Shown: positions 1 through 5,844 of the stretch, piece after piece
Layout of the letters: each line of letters opens with the position of its first letter
Position numbering within the stretch: position 1 is the first letter of the stretch
NCBI GenBank assembly: GCA_030635025.1
Contig: DAOVZQ010000073.1
Location: 1-8,877 of the forward strand
Origin: a bacterium
GTDB lineage: Bacteria; Krumholzibacteriota; Krumholzibacteriia; LZORAL124-64-63
Direction: 5' to 3'
DNA length: 8,877 bases
Made by a program: the position numbers and the translations under genes
Notes under the pieces: generated by a model
The model's database searches: none
What the model saw: only the letters and a program-made list of their open reading frames with translations
What the model was told of the DNA's origin: nothing

Positions 1-1056
1 TCCCTGCGGCACACCCTGTACGGCAGCCTCGAGTCGATGGTCACGTTGCGCATGCTGGACGAAACCACACGGCGATCCGGCGCCGAGATCGGAGCGTTGC
101 GCAGACAGGGAGCCGACCTGCGCATCGACTACCGACGCCGCACCGGAGCCGGCACCCTGTCGCTCGGCTGGGGTTGGTCGCTCGTACGCGAGGACTTGAC
201 CGCGACCGACCGCGAAAGGGCCGCCGCGAACGAGTCGCACGTGCTGCTCGACGGCGATGACCCGCGCTTGGACCACCCGCGGGTCGTGGACTACAGCATC
301 GTAGTAACCGACGAAACCGGATTCCTGGTCTACCAGGAAAGCATCGACTACGTGTTGACCGACATCGGCCCCTACGTACAGATCACAAGGCGGCCGGACG
401 GCGACATCGCCGACGGCGCCGCGATCAGGGTGGACTACCGCTATATCGTTTCTCCCGATGCGACGACTGACACGGTCGGCAAGTCCCTCCTGGTCGGATT
501 CGACGCACACCGCTTCTGGTCGGTGTGGTATCGGCACCAGTCCGGCGACGAGACTCTGGTTTCCGGGGATCCCGACGGCACCCTCCACGACCGCGTCCGC
601 GATGTCTTCGGCGCCCGCGTCTTCCTCGGTCGCTTGACCGTCGAAAACGAGTACGAAACCAACGAGCTTCTGGCCACGCACTTCCGATCCGACAGGCTGC
701 GTGCGGATTACGTCATCACATCGTTTCGATCGTGGCGAACCTCCGCGGGTGCGAGCCGGACCTGGTCCCGAACCGACGATCCTGACCGCACCGAGCGATT
801 CACGCAACTCCACGCGCGCGCCTCGCGAGCGACAGGATCGGGATCGAGCCTGAAAGTGGAAGCGTGGATCCGGCTGGACCGCGGCGACGGAGACGGCGGC
901 GACGACCGACAAGACCTGCGCGGAGCAAGTCTTCGCTACATAAGACGCTTCAGGGCGTTGACGTGCGAACTCGGCGGCTCGTATCAACTCTCGGACCGCA
1001 ACGACATCGAAGACGAACGGCTGATCTTCCGTCTGGGCGTGCGGAGGGATTTCTGA
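1..1056 (+). CDS. Outer-membrane beta-barrel-like protein, 5'-truncated, first gene of a cytochrome operon
   Basis: The reading frame is open from base 1, so the true start lies to the left; 351 residues are visible. Most of it is alternating polar/aromatic stretches with frequent Tyr, Trp and Arg (for example LSLGWGWSLV, LTVENEYETN), and the chain ends in Arg-Arg-Asp-Phe. A terminal Phe after a strand is typical of proteins assembled by the BAM machinery. A distinct module lies at about visible residues 95-150 (bases ~286-450). Its pattern is SIVVTD, then Y..SIDY, then a closing VDYRY strand, like a small beta-sandwich inserted in or before barrel strands. The stop overlaps the next start by one base (TGATG), which ties it to the propeller and multihaem cytochrome. 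I infer an outer-membrane porin or anchor for that cytochrome. The barrel is inferred from composition and the C-terminus, not from a recognised family. It could instead be a surface beta-rich protein. Confidence 0.6.
   Translation, partial: SLRHTLYGSLESMVTLRMLDETTRRSGAEIGALRRQGADLRIDYRRRTGAGTLSLGWGWSLVREDLTATDRERAAANESHVLLDGDDPRLDHPRVVDYSIVVTDETGFLVYQESIDYVLTDIGPYVQITRRPDGDIADGAAIRVDYRYIVSPDATTDTVGKSLLVGFDAHRFWSVWYRHQSGDETLVSGDPDGTLHDRVRDVFGARVFLGRLTVENEYETNELLATHFRSDRLRADYVITSFRSWRTSAGASRTWSRTDDPDRTERFTQLHARASRATGSGSSLKVEAWIRLDRGDGDGGDDRQDLRGASLRYIRRFRALTCELGGSYQLSDRNDIEDERLIFRLGVRRDF
1043..1049 (+). promoter_or_regulatory. Ribosome binding site for the propeller gene
   Basis: GGAGGGA ends 6 bases before the ATG at 1056. 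It decides the start: the frame is open further upstream to an ATG at 864, but that extension is only the barrel gene read in another frame. The ATG at 1056 is followed directly by a signal peptide. Confidence 0.8.
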
Positions 1057-2060
1057 TGCGAAGGCATATCACATCCATCGTGACGGTCCTGATCACGATC
1101 GTGCTGGCGACGGCGCACGCGACATCGCTCGTCTACCCGCCGCCGCCAGCCCCTGAAAGGCTGCACTACGTTGGTGATATCAGTGATAACAGCGCCTTCA
1201 CACGTCCCGGAAACTGGTTGAAGAAGCTGGTGCGCACGGTCACTGGCAAGGCTCCGCCCGCGACTCTTTCGAGACCTCACGGCCTAGCGGTCGGGAACGA
1301 TGTCCTGCTGGTCGTCGATTCGGATGGCGGATGGGTTCATCGATTCGCGCTGACCGATTCTACATGGTCGCGGATTCCTTCGGACGGCCGTCTGCAATCC
1401 CCCGTCGATGCGGTAGCCTGCCCAGGCGGTCTGGTATTCGTTTCCGACGCCGCGAGTGCGGGAGTGATCGCGTTCGACGCCGAGGGGCATAGCGTTTTCT
1501 CGTGCGAAGGCCCCTTCGAACGTCCCGCCGGATTGGCTTACGACGCTTCGCATGATCGACTCGTAGTGGCCGACGCCGCCGCCCACCGGCTGGTGTTCAT
1601 CGGCCTCGATGGACACCGCATCGGAACCGTCGGCAGGCAAGGTACAGATCCGGGTGAATTCAATTTCCCCGTCGACGTCTGCGTGACCGACGACGGCTTG
1701 ATCCACGTCCTCGACGCCATGAACTACAGGATCCAGACGCTGGACCCGACCGGTGATCCCCGCGGCGAATTCGGTTGCCAGGGCGACACTCCCGGTTGTT
1801 TCGCACGACCGCGCGGACTGGCCGTAAACAGCGCCGGACTGGTCTTCGTAACCGACGCCCTGCAAGACCACTTCCAGATCTTCGACCGGGACGGTCGTCT
1901 GTTGCTCGCAGTGGGAAGCCAGGGCCACGGCCGCGGCGAGTTCTGGATGCCCGCCGGCATCGCCATCGACAGGCAGGACCGGATCTACGTGGCCGACGCC
2001 TACAATCATCGCGTGCAGTTATTCCAGGGCGTCGCCCTGAACGAAGGGGACCGACCGTGA
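1056..2060 (+). CDS. Secreted six-bladed NHL-type beta-propeller protein
   Basis: The product has 334 residues. Residues 1-22 form a signal peptide (MRRH, hydrophobic stretch, then ATAHA before the likely cut). A proline-rich lead-in PPPPAPERL follows at 28-36. Six NHL-like blades start near residues 73, 115, 156, 204, 251 and 298. Each opens with an (R/F/S/M)P.(G/D) turn and closes on a V.DA or VVDS strand, for example RPRGLAV to VTDA and MPAGIAI to VADAYNHRVQLF. Six blades fill the chain, as expected for a closed propeller. Cys241 and Cys248 could form a disulfide in the periplasm or outside. NHL propellers are usually protein-binding scaffolds with no catalytic centre. The proline-rich lead-in and the position between a barrel gene and a multihaem cytochrome gene fit a structural partner of the cytochrome complex. 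The stop overlaps the cytochrome start (GTGA), so translation is coupled. Family assignment is firm; the role is inferred. Confidence 0.87.
   Translation: MRRHITSIVTVLITIVLATAHATSLVYPPPPAPERLHYVGDISDNSAFTRPGNWLKKLVRTVTGKAPPATLSRPHGLAVGNDVLLVVDSDGGWVHRFALTDSTWSRIPSDGRLQSPVDAVACPGGLVFVSDAASAGVIAFDAEGHSVFSCEGPFERPAGLAYDASHDRLVVADAAAHRLVFIGLDGHRIGTVGRQGTDPGEFNFPVDVCVTDDGLIHVLDAMNYRIQTLDPTGDPRGEFGCQGDTPGCFARPRGLAVNSAGLVFVTDALQDHFQIFDRDGRLLLAVGSQGHGRGEFWMPAGIAIDRQDRIYVADAYNHRVQLFQGVALNEGDRP
2044..2050 (+). promoter_or_regulatory. Ribosome binding site selecting the GTG start of the cytochrome gene
   Basis: AAGGGGA lies 6 bases before GTG at 2057. That GTG is embedded in the stop of the preceding gene (GTGA) and immediately precedes a signal peptide. 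In-frame starts further upstream, such as 1775, would put some 94 non-native residues before the signal peptide. Confidence 0.75.
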
Positions 2061-3763
2061 TCCGCCTGACCAATCGGACCCTGAAAAGACACGTGTGCGC
2101 CTGGTCGACGGCCCTGGTTCTCGCGGTGTCCTCGGCTGCTCTCGCGGATGTAGCGACCACCCGGCACAACCTCTCGGTCAGCGGTCCGGGCGACGTGAAA
2201 TCCCTCACCGAGACCCGTATCTGCGTATTCTGCCACACGCCCCACAACGCCGCGCCGACGGCCCAACTCTGGAACCGCGCCGATGCCGCCGCGGCCCACA
2301 CGCCGTACACCTCGACCACCATGGACGCCTTGCCGGGCCAACCCACGGGCGCTTCGCGGCTTTGCCTGAGTTGCCACGACGGCACCATCGCCCTCGGCGC
2401 AGTCCTCAGCGAGCCGGATCCCATCGCCATGTCCGGCGGCGTGAGCGTCATGCCGGACGGAGCGTCGAACCTGGGCGTGGGCCTGCACGACGACCATCCC
2501 ATTTCGTTCCCGTACACACCGACATTGGCGGCCCAGGACGGGGAGCTCCTCGATCCCGCGACACTGACGGGCGAGGTGCGCCTCGACGCGGACGGCGAGC
2601 TGCAATGCACCGCCTGCCACGACCCCCACGACGATCCCTACGGTGATTTTCTGGTGCTGCCCGCGACCGACGCCGCCCTCTGCGAGGCCTGTCACATCCC
2701 CGACCAATGGGACACGGCGACCCACAACACGGGCGCCGCGCTGATACAAACACGCCTGTCCGGCGAGAAGCAGTTCCAGCCGAACGCCTGCCGCAACTGC
2801 CACGATCCGCATACGGCCGACGGAGCCGACCGCATACTGACCAGCGAGCAGGAAGAAGTCGTGTGCCTGTTCTGCCACAACAGCACCGTGCCCACGACCG
2901 ACATCGATTCGGAACTCGCCAAGGCGTCCAACCATCCGGTCAGCCTGACGACCGGCGTGCACGACCCGCGCGAGGCGATACCGGTCGTCACATCGCATGT
3001 CGAATGCGTCGACTGCCACAATCCCCACGCGGCGACCTCGGGGGCGGGCGTCGCGCCGAACGTTCCCGGAGCATTGACCGGCGTGAGAGGTCTGGACGGC
3101 GACGGCGACCCCATCGACGACGCGCCCTACGAATACCAGGTCTGCTACAAGTGCCACGCGGACGCCCCGGGACTGCCGGAACCGGTGACCCCGCGGCAGA
3201 TCGTCCAGGGCAACACCCGCCTGGAGTTCGACCCGGACAACCCGTCCTTCCATCCGGTGGAAGTCGCCGGCGTCAATCCCGACGTGCCGAGCCTGCTGTC
3301 GCCCTACACGACCTCGAGCATCATCGGCTGCACCGATTGCCACACCAACAACGAAGGACCGGCGGCCGGCGGTTCCGGACCGGCCGGCCCCCACGGTTCG
3401 ATCTATCCGAATCTGCTGGGATGGAACTACGAAACCGGCATAGGCCAGTTGGAAAGCCCCACAACCTACGCACTCTGTTACCGCTGTCACGACCGGGACA
3501 GTATCCTATTCAACGTCACATTCAGATGGCACCGCCGTCACGTCTCCAACGAACAGATCTCCTGCAACGCGTGCCACGATCCCCACGGGGTCAACGCTCT
3601 CCAGGGCGATGCGTCGGCGAATTCGCACCTCATAAATTTCGATATGACCTACGCATCACCGGAAGAAAGCTCCGGCCTGCTGGAATTCATCGATCTCGGC
3701 GACCGACACGGCAGCTGCACGCTGATGTGCCACGGCGAAAACCATGTCGACGATACCTACTGA
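2057..3763 (+). CDS. Secreted dodecahaem c-type cytochrome (paired CXXCH type)
   Basis: The GTG-started product has 568 residues. The signal peptide covers residues 1-30 (K10-R11, hydrophobic core, SSAALA then Asp31). The mature chain holds eleven canonical haem sites with first Cys at 56, 103, 184, 209, 245, 270, 317, 363, 425, 474 and 503. A twelfth site, CTLMCH at 554-559, has the unusual CX3CH spacing. Five sites read CxxCHxPH (56, 184, 245, 317, 503), typical of doubled-CXXCH cytochromes. The mature protein has 32 His: 12 proximal and 20 others, enough for bis-His ligation of every haem. A Gly/Pro-rich linker lies at 434-447. No catalytic site of a known multihaem enzyme is evident, so electron transfer in the periplasm or at the cell surface is the likely role. 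There is no lipobox: Cys14 sits in the signal peptide in the wrong context. Overlap with the propeller gene and a nearby barrel gene suggest an extracellular electron-transfer conduit. A wire-forming or soluble shuttle cytochrome is also possible. Confidence 0.92.
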   Translation: MIRLTNRTLKRHVCAWSTALVLAVSSAALADVATTRHNLSVSGPGDVKSLTETRICVFCHTPHNAAPTAQLWNRADAAAAHTPYTSTTMDALPGQPTGASRLCLSCHDGTIALGAVLSEPDPIAMSGGVSVMPDGASNLGVGLHDDHPISFPYTPTLAAQDGELLDPATLTGEVRLDADGELQCTACHDPHDDPYGDFLVLPATDAALCEACHIPDQWDTATHNTGAALIQTRLSGEKQFQPNACRNCHDPHTADGADRILTSEQEEVVCLFCHNSTVPTTDIDSELAKASNHPVSLTTGVHDPREAIPVVTSHVECVDCHNPHAATSGAGVAPNVPGALTGVRGLDGDGDPIDDAPYEYQVCYKCHADAPGLPEPVTPRQIVQGNTRLEFDPDNPSFHPVEVAGVNPDVPSLLSPYTTSSIIGCTDCHTNNEGPAAGGSGPAGPHGSIYPNLLGWNYETGIGQLESPTTYALCYRCHDRDSILFNVTFRWHRRHVSNEQISCNACHDPHGVNALQGDASANSHLINFDMTYASPEESSGLLEFIDLGDRHGSCTLMCHGENHVDDTY

Positions 3764-3816
3764 CGGATATAAGGTTCGAGGTCTGTAAACCCGCCGTCGC
3801 CGAGCGACTCGTCCAC

Positions 3817-3824
3817 AAGGGGTG
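3817..3824 (+). promoter_or_regulatory. Ribosome binding site for the CBM9-like gene
   Basis: AAGGGGTG ends 5 bases before the ATG at 3830. The 66-base gap after the cytochrome gene (3764-3829) shows no convincing hairpin with a T-run and no clear promoter, so read-through from the cytochrome operon is likely. Confidence 0.65.
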
Positions 3825-3829
3825 ACCTC

Positions 3830-4906
3830 ATGCTACGCGTCGTTATTCTCGTCACCGTTCTGCTCGCCGTATCGAGCTCGGCTGCGGACCCTCTGCCCCG
3901 CCCCCGGATCGAGTTCGCTCCGAACGGCTACCTCTGCCTGCGCGCGAACAATCCCCTGGAGATCGACGGCGTGCTGGACGAGTGGGCCTGGGACAAGGCG
4001 CGCGTGTCGGAAGAGTTCGTGGACATCGAGGGCGATCTGCAACCGGCGCCGCCCCTGCGCACCACCGTCCGCATGCTCTGGGACGACGACTATTTCTACT
4101 TCGCCGCCGAGATGACCGAGCCCCACGTGTGGGCCACGCTCACCGAGCGCGACGCGATCATCTTCTACGACAACGACTTCGAGGTCTTCATCGACCCCGA
4201 CGGCGACACCCACGACTACTTCGAATTGGAAGTCAACGCGCTGAACACGGTGTGGGACCTGTTCCTGGAACGCCCCTACCGCGACGGCGGGCCGGCGGTG
4301 CACGAGTGGGACATCGACGGGTTGCTGACCGCCGTCACGATCGACGGCACGCTGAATCGCCCCGGCGATCTCGACACCGGCTGGACCGTGGAAGTGGCCA
4401 TCCCCTGGACCGCCCTGGCCGAGCGCGCCGGCGTCGCCTGCCCGCCGGTAGACGGCGACCGCTGGCGGGTGAACTTCTCGCGAGTGGAATGGGCGGTCGC
4501 GGTCGAGGACGGCGCGTACGCCAAGCTGGAGATGCCCGAACACAACTGGGTGTGGTCGCCCCAGGGCCTGATCAACATGCACTATCCCGAAATGTGGGGC
4601 GTGGTGGAGTTCAAGGATCTCGGCATTGCGGTCGACTCGCAGACCGTCGAACCGGACCGCGTCGAGCGGGCGGGCTGGGCATTGAGACAGGTCTACTACG
4701 CCCAGCAGGACTACCGGGCCGCGAACGGCGAGTTCACACTCTCCCGCCTGAAGCTCGACCTCGATCGCGTCGAGTTGGACACGAGCTGGATCGGCTGGCC
4801 GCCGTCCCTCCACGCCGGAGCCGATACCTTCACGGCCACCATCCGCGTCACCGGCCACCGCGACCTGACCATCGATCAGACCGGCCGGTTGTGGTGGACC
4901 GACTAG
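3830..4906 (+). CDS. Secreted CBM9/DOMON-like protein with a pilin-like C-terminal domain
   Basis: The product has 358 residues, the usual size for the 'carbohydrate-binding family 9-like' group. A signal peptide spans residues 1-19 (MLRVVILV to SSSAA, then Asp20). The CBM9-like beta-sandwich runs from about 34 to 265. Its landmarks are LEIDGVLDEWAWDKA (43-57), RMLWDDDYFYFAAE (81-94), a strongly conserved FYDNDFEVFIDPDGD block (112-126), WRVNFSRVEW (212-221) and NWVWSPQG (239-246). The tail, about 280-358, carries LRQVYYAQQDYRAANGEF (285-302), which resembles the globular part of type IV pilins or pseudopilins without the N-terminal membrane helix. CBM9 domains typically bind sugar chain ends, and members of the wider DOMON superfamily bind either sugar or haem. 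Polysaccharide binding is therefore the default guess, and haem or cytochrome interaction is an alternative suggested only by context. It lies 66 bases after the cytochrome gene on the same strand. Its TAG stop abuts the opposing gene's stop. Confidence 0.85.
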   Translation: MLRVVILVTVLLAVSSSAADPLPRPRIEFAPNGYLCLRANNPLEIDGVLDEWAWDKARVSEEFVDIEGDLQPAPPLRTTVRMLWDDDYFYFAAEMTEPHVWATLTERDAIIFYDNDFEVFIDPDGDTHDYFELEVNALNTVWDLFLERPYRDGGPAVHEWDIDGLLTAVTIDGTLNRPGDLDTGWTVEVAIPWTALAERAGVACPPVDGDRWRVNFSRVEWAVAVEDGAYAKLEMPEHNWVWSPQGLINMHYPEMWGVVEFKDLGIAVDSQTVEPDRVERAGWALRQVYYAQQDYRAANGEFTLSRLKLDLDRVELDTSWIGWPPSLHAGADTFTATIRVTGHRDLTIDQTGRLWWTD

Positions 4907-4909
4907 CTA
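4904..4909. other. Back-to-back convergent stop codons, zero intergenic bases
   Basis: The hexamer TAGCTA is its own reverse complement. The first three bases stop the plus-strand CBM9-like gene and the last three, read on the other strand, stop the minus-strand secreted protein. No dedicated terminator fits between the genes, so each transcript must end inside or beyond the neighbour's coding sequence. Confidence 0.9.
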
Positions 4910-5560
4910 CCTGTACACGCGCTTGATGGCGCCCCAGGTATCGATCCCCTCGATGATCGGGTCGCCGCAACACGAGGCCGTAGCCGTGATCGGCAACCCT
5001 CCAGGAAATCCCGCTTCGACCATATCCACCCAACCCCCGCCAACATCTGTATAAGAAGAACCGAGCCCACCGGCCGCCCTCTTCATGGGCACGCCCGTGT
5101 TGACATCGGTATAGGCCATTTCCACGAAACCGCTGACCCCGACGAACTCCACGGCCAAGAAGTAGCTCTCGGTCAGCAAGGCACACACGAAATTGCAGGG
5201 AATCACTATCTCGTACAGGTCCAAAGCCGATGCGCCGTCGAAGGTCACCGGCACGGAGGAGTCGAGTATGGGTCCCGGTGACAGCGTGCCGGCCTCGTCG
5301 ATATAATCGAGCAGATGGGCCTGCACCTGAAGACTCGCGCCCACATCCATGTACAGTGAGAGGTGAACCTCGCCGACCAAGAAGCCGGGGCTGCAAACGC
5401 ACCCGCCGGACACGGGATCGACGAGTTGGGCAAAGCGCGCGGAAGCTTCGATCCAACCCGTGTCGTAGGCATCGACGGCATCGCTGTTGCCGATGATACA
5501 GTCCTGCGCCACGGCGGTGGTACACGTCAGGATGAACAGCAGCATCATGGTGAATCGCAT
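4907..5560 (-). CDS. Secreted cysteine-containing protein of unknown function with WGAIK C-terminus
   Basis: The product has 217 residues and I recognise no named family. The ATG at 5560 was chosen because it follows GGAGGGA and begins a clean signal peptide (MRFTMMLLFIL to TAVA, cut near residue 18). Upstream codons of the open frame to 5623 lack a ribosome binding site. The mature chain starts QDC and looks like one compact beta-rich domain. It has CVC at 54-56, a strand-rich core 60-140, paired Cys122/Cys126 and a Cys197-Cys198 doublet near the end, so disulfides are likely. No lipobox is convincing. The last residues, DTWGAIKRVYR (207-217), closely resemble the end of the other minus-strand secreted protein (7824-8801), although the two proteins are otherwise unlike. 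Codon use differs between the two tails, so the likeness is at protein level. The gene stands alone, convergent with the CBM9-like gene and divergent from the transporter. Periplasmic or surface localisation is inferred. Confidence 0.75.
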   Translation of the reverse strand: MRFTMMLLFILTCTTAVAQDCIIGNSDAVDAYDTGWIEASARFAQLVDPVSGGCVCSPGFLVGEVHLSLYMDVGASLQVQAHLLDYIDEAGTLSPGPILDSSVPVTFDGASALDLYEIVIPCNFVCALLTESYFLAVEFVGVSGFVEMAYTDVNTGVPMKRAAGGLGSSYTDVGGGWVDMVEAGFPGGLPITATASCCGDPIIEGIDTWGAIKRVYR

Positions 5561-5565
5561 CGCAT

Positions 5566-5572
5566 TCCCTCC
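5566..5572 (-). promoter_or_regulatory. Ribosome binding site for the minus-strand secreted protein
   Basis: On the minus strand this reads GGAGGGA, 5 bases before the ATG at 5560. It fixes the start at the signal peptide rather than at the longer open frame. Confidence 0.8.
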
Positions 5573-5739
5573 GGATACGCAGACACTCCACTCGGGAATG
5601 ATCCTATGATCGGTCCCAGGCAAGCGACATGCTGGTCGTGCGGGCGAGTTTATGATTGGGCGAGATTACGATGACCGGTGGGCGATGAACTTAGTCGAGT
5701 CGCATCTTATCATGAATGACCCACGAATAGTGCTTTTTA

Positions 5740-5770
5740 TTGCATCATGACCGGATGCACACCTTATGAA
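5740..5770 (+). promoter_or_regulatory. Possible sigma-70-like promoter for the symporter gene
   Basis: TTGCAT at 5740-5745 and TATGAA at 5765-5770 resemble -35 and -10 boxes, with a 19-base spacer that is longer than ideal. The inverted repeat at 5741-5759 overlaps the -35 box and spacer, where a repressor would act. The match is weak and rests on position and local AT-richness. Confidence 0.25.
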
Positions 5771-5830
5771 CACCCTTGGCCGACATGAGAACCGCGCGTA
5801 TGCTGCGGCGTGCCACATGTCCCCACAGCG

Positions 5831-5835
5831 AAGGA
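5831..5835 (+). promoter_or_regulatory. Ribosome binding site deciding the symporter start
   Basis: AAGGA lies 9 bases before the ATG at 5845. In-frame TTG 5776 and ATG 5785 have no such site and would add a charged Arg/Cys/His leader not expected before the first membrane helix. Confidence 0.6.
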
Positions 5836-5844
5836 ACCACACCG

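Larger units (their letters stand above)
5573..5844. promoter_or_regulatory. Divergent intergenic control region
   Basis: About 270 bases separate two divergent genes and hold no believable gene. The stretch around 5690-5775 is clearly AT-richer than its surroundings, including CTTTTTATTGCAT. It contains a 6-bp inverted repeat, TGCATC (5741-5746) and GATGCA (5754-5759), separated by 7 bases. The heptamer ATCATGA occurs twice at 5709-5715 and 5744-5750, 35 bases apart. Both outward promoters probably lie here. No minus-strand promoter stands out. Confidence 0.45.

Noticed and set aside
2096..2098. Cys14 of the cytochrome as a lipoprotein acylation site
   Set aside because: The residues before it (Arg-His-Val) do not form a lipobox, and the hydrophobic core follows rather than precedes it. 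A type I cut after Ala30 fits better.
3355..3393. GGCCGG-rich stretch in the cytochrome gene, considered as a DNA repeat or recombination site
   Set aside because: It encodes a Gly/Pro/Ala linker in frame, and ordinary low-complexity coding explains it.
2006..3490. 494-codon open frame on the minus strand opposite the cytochrome gene
   Set aside because: It is antisense to a gene with twelve haem motifs and a signal peptide. Its translation is Val/Gly/Arg-rich low-complexity sequence typical of a shadow frame in GC-rich DNA.
3833..4858. 341-codon minus-strand frame opposite the CBM9-like gene
   Set aside because: It is Val/Asp/Gly-rich shadow sequence; the plus strand carries conserved CBM9 motifs and a signal peptide.
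4880..4889. Palindrome ACCGGCCGGT near the end of the CBM9-like gene, considered as a terminator
   Set aside because: It is a 10-base perfect palindrome with no loop and no following T-run, inside coding sequence. This is expected by chance in GC-rich DNA.
5522..5524. Cys13 of the minus-strand secreted protein as a lipobox cysteine
   Set aside because: The context Ile-Leu-Thr-Cys lacks the small residue normally needed before the Cys, and a good type I site (AVA then Gln-Asp) follows.
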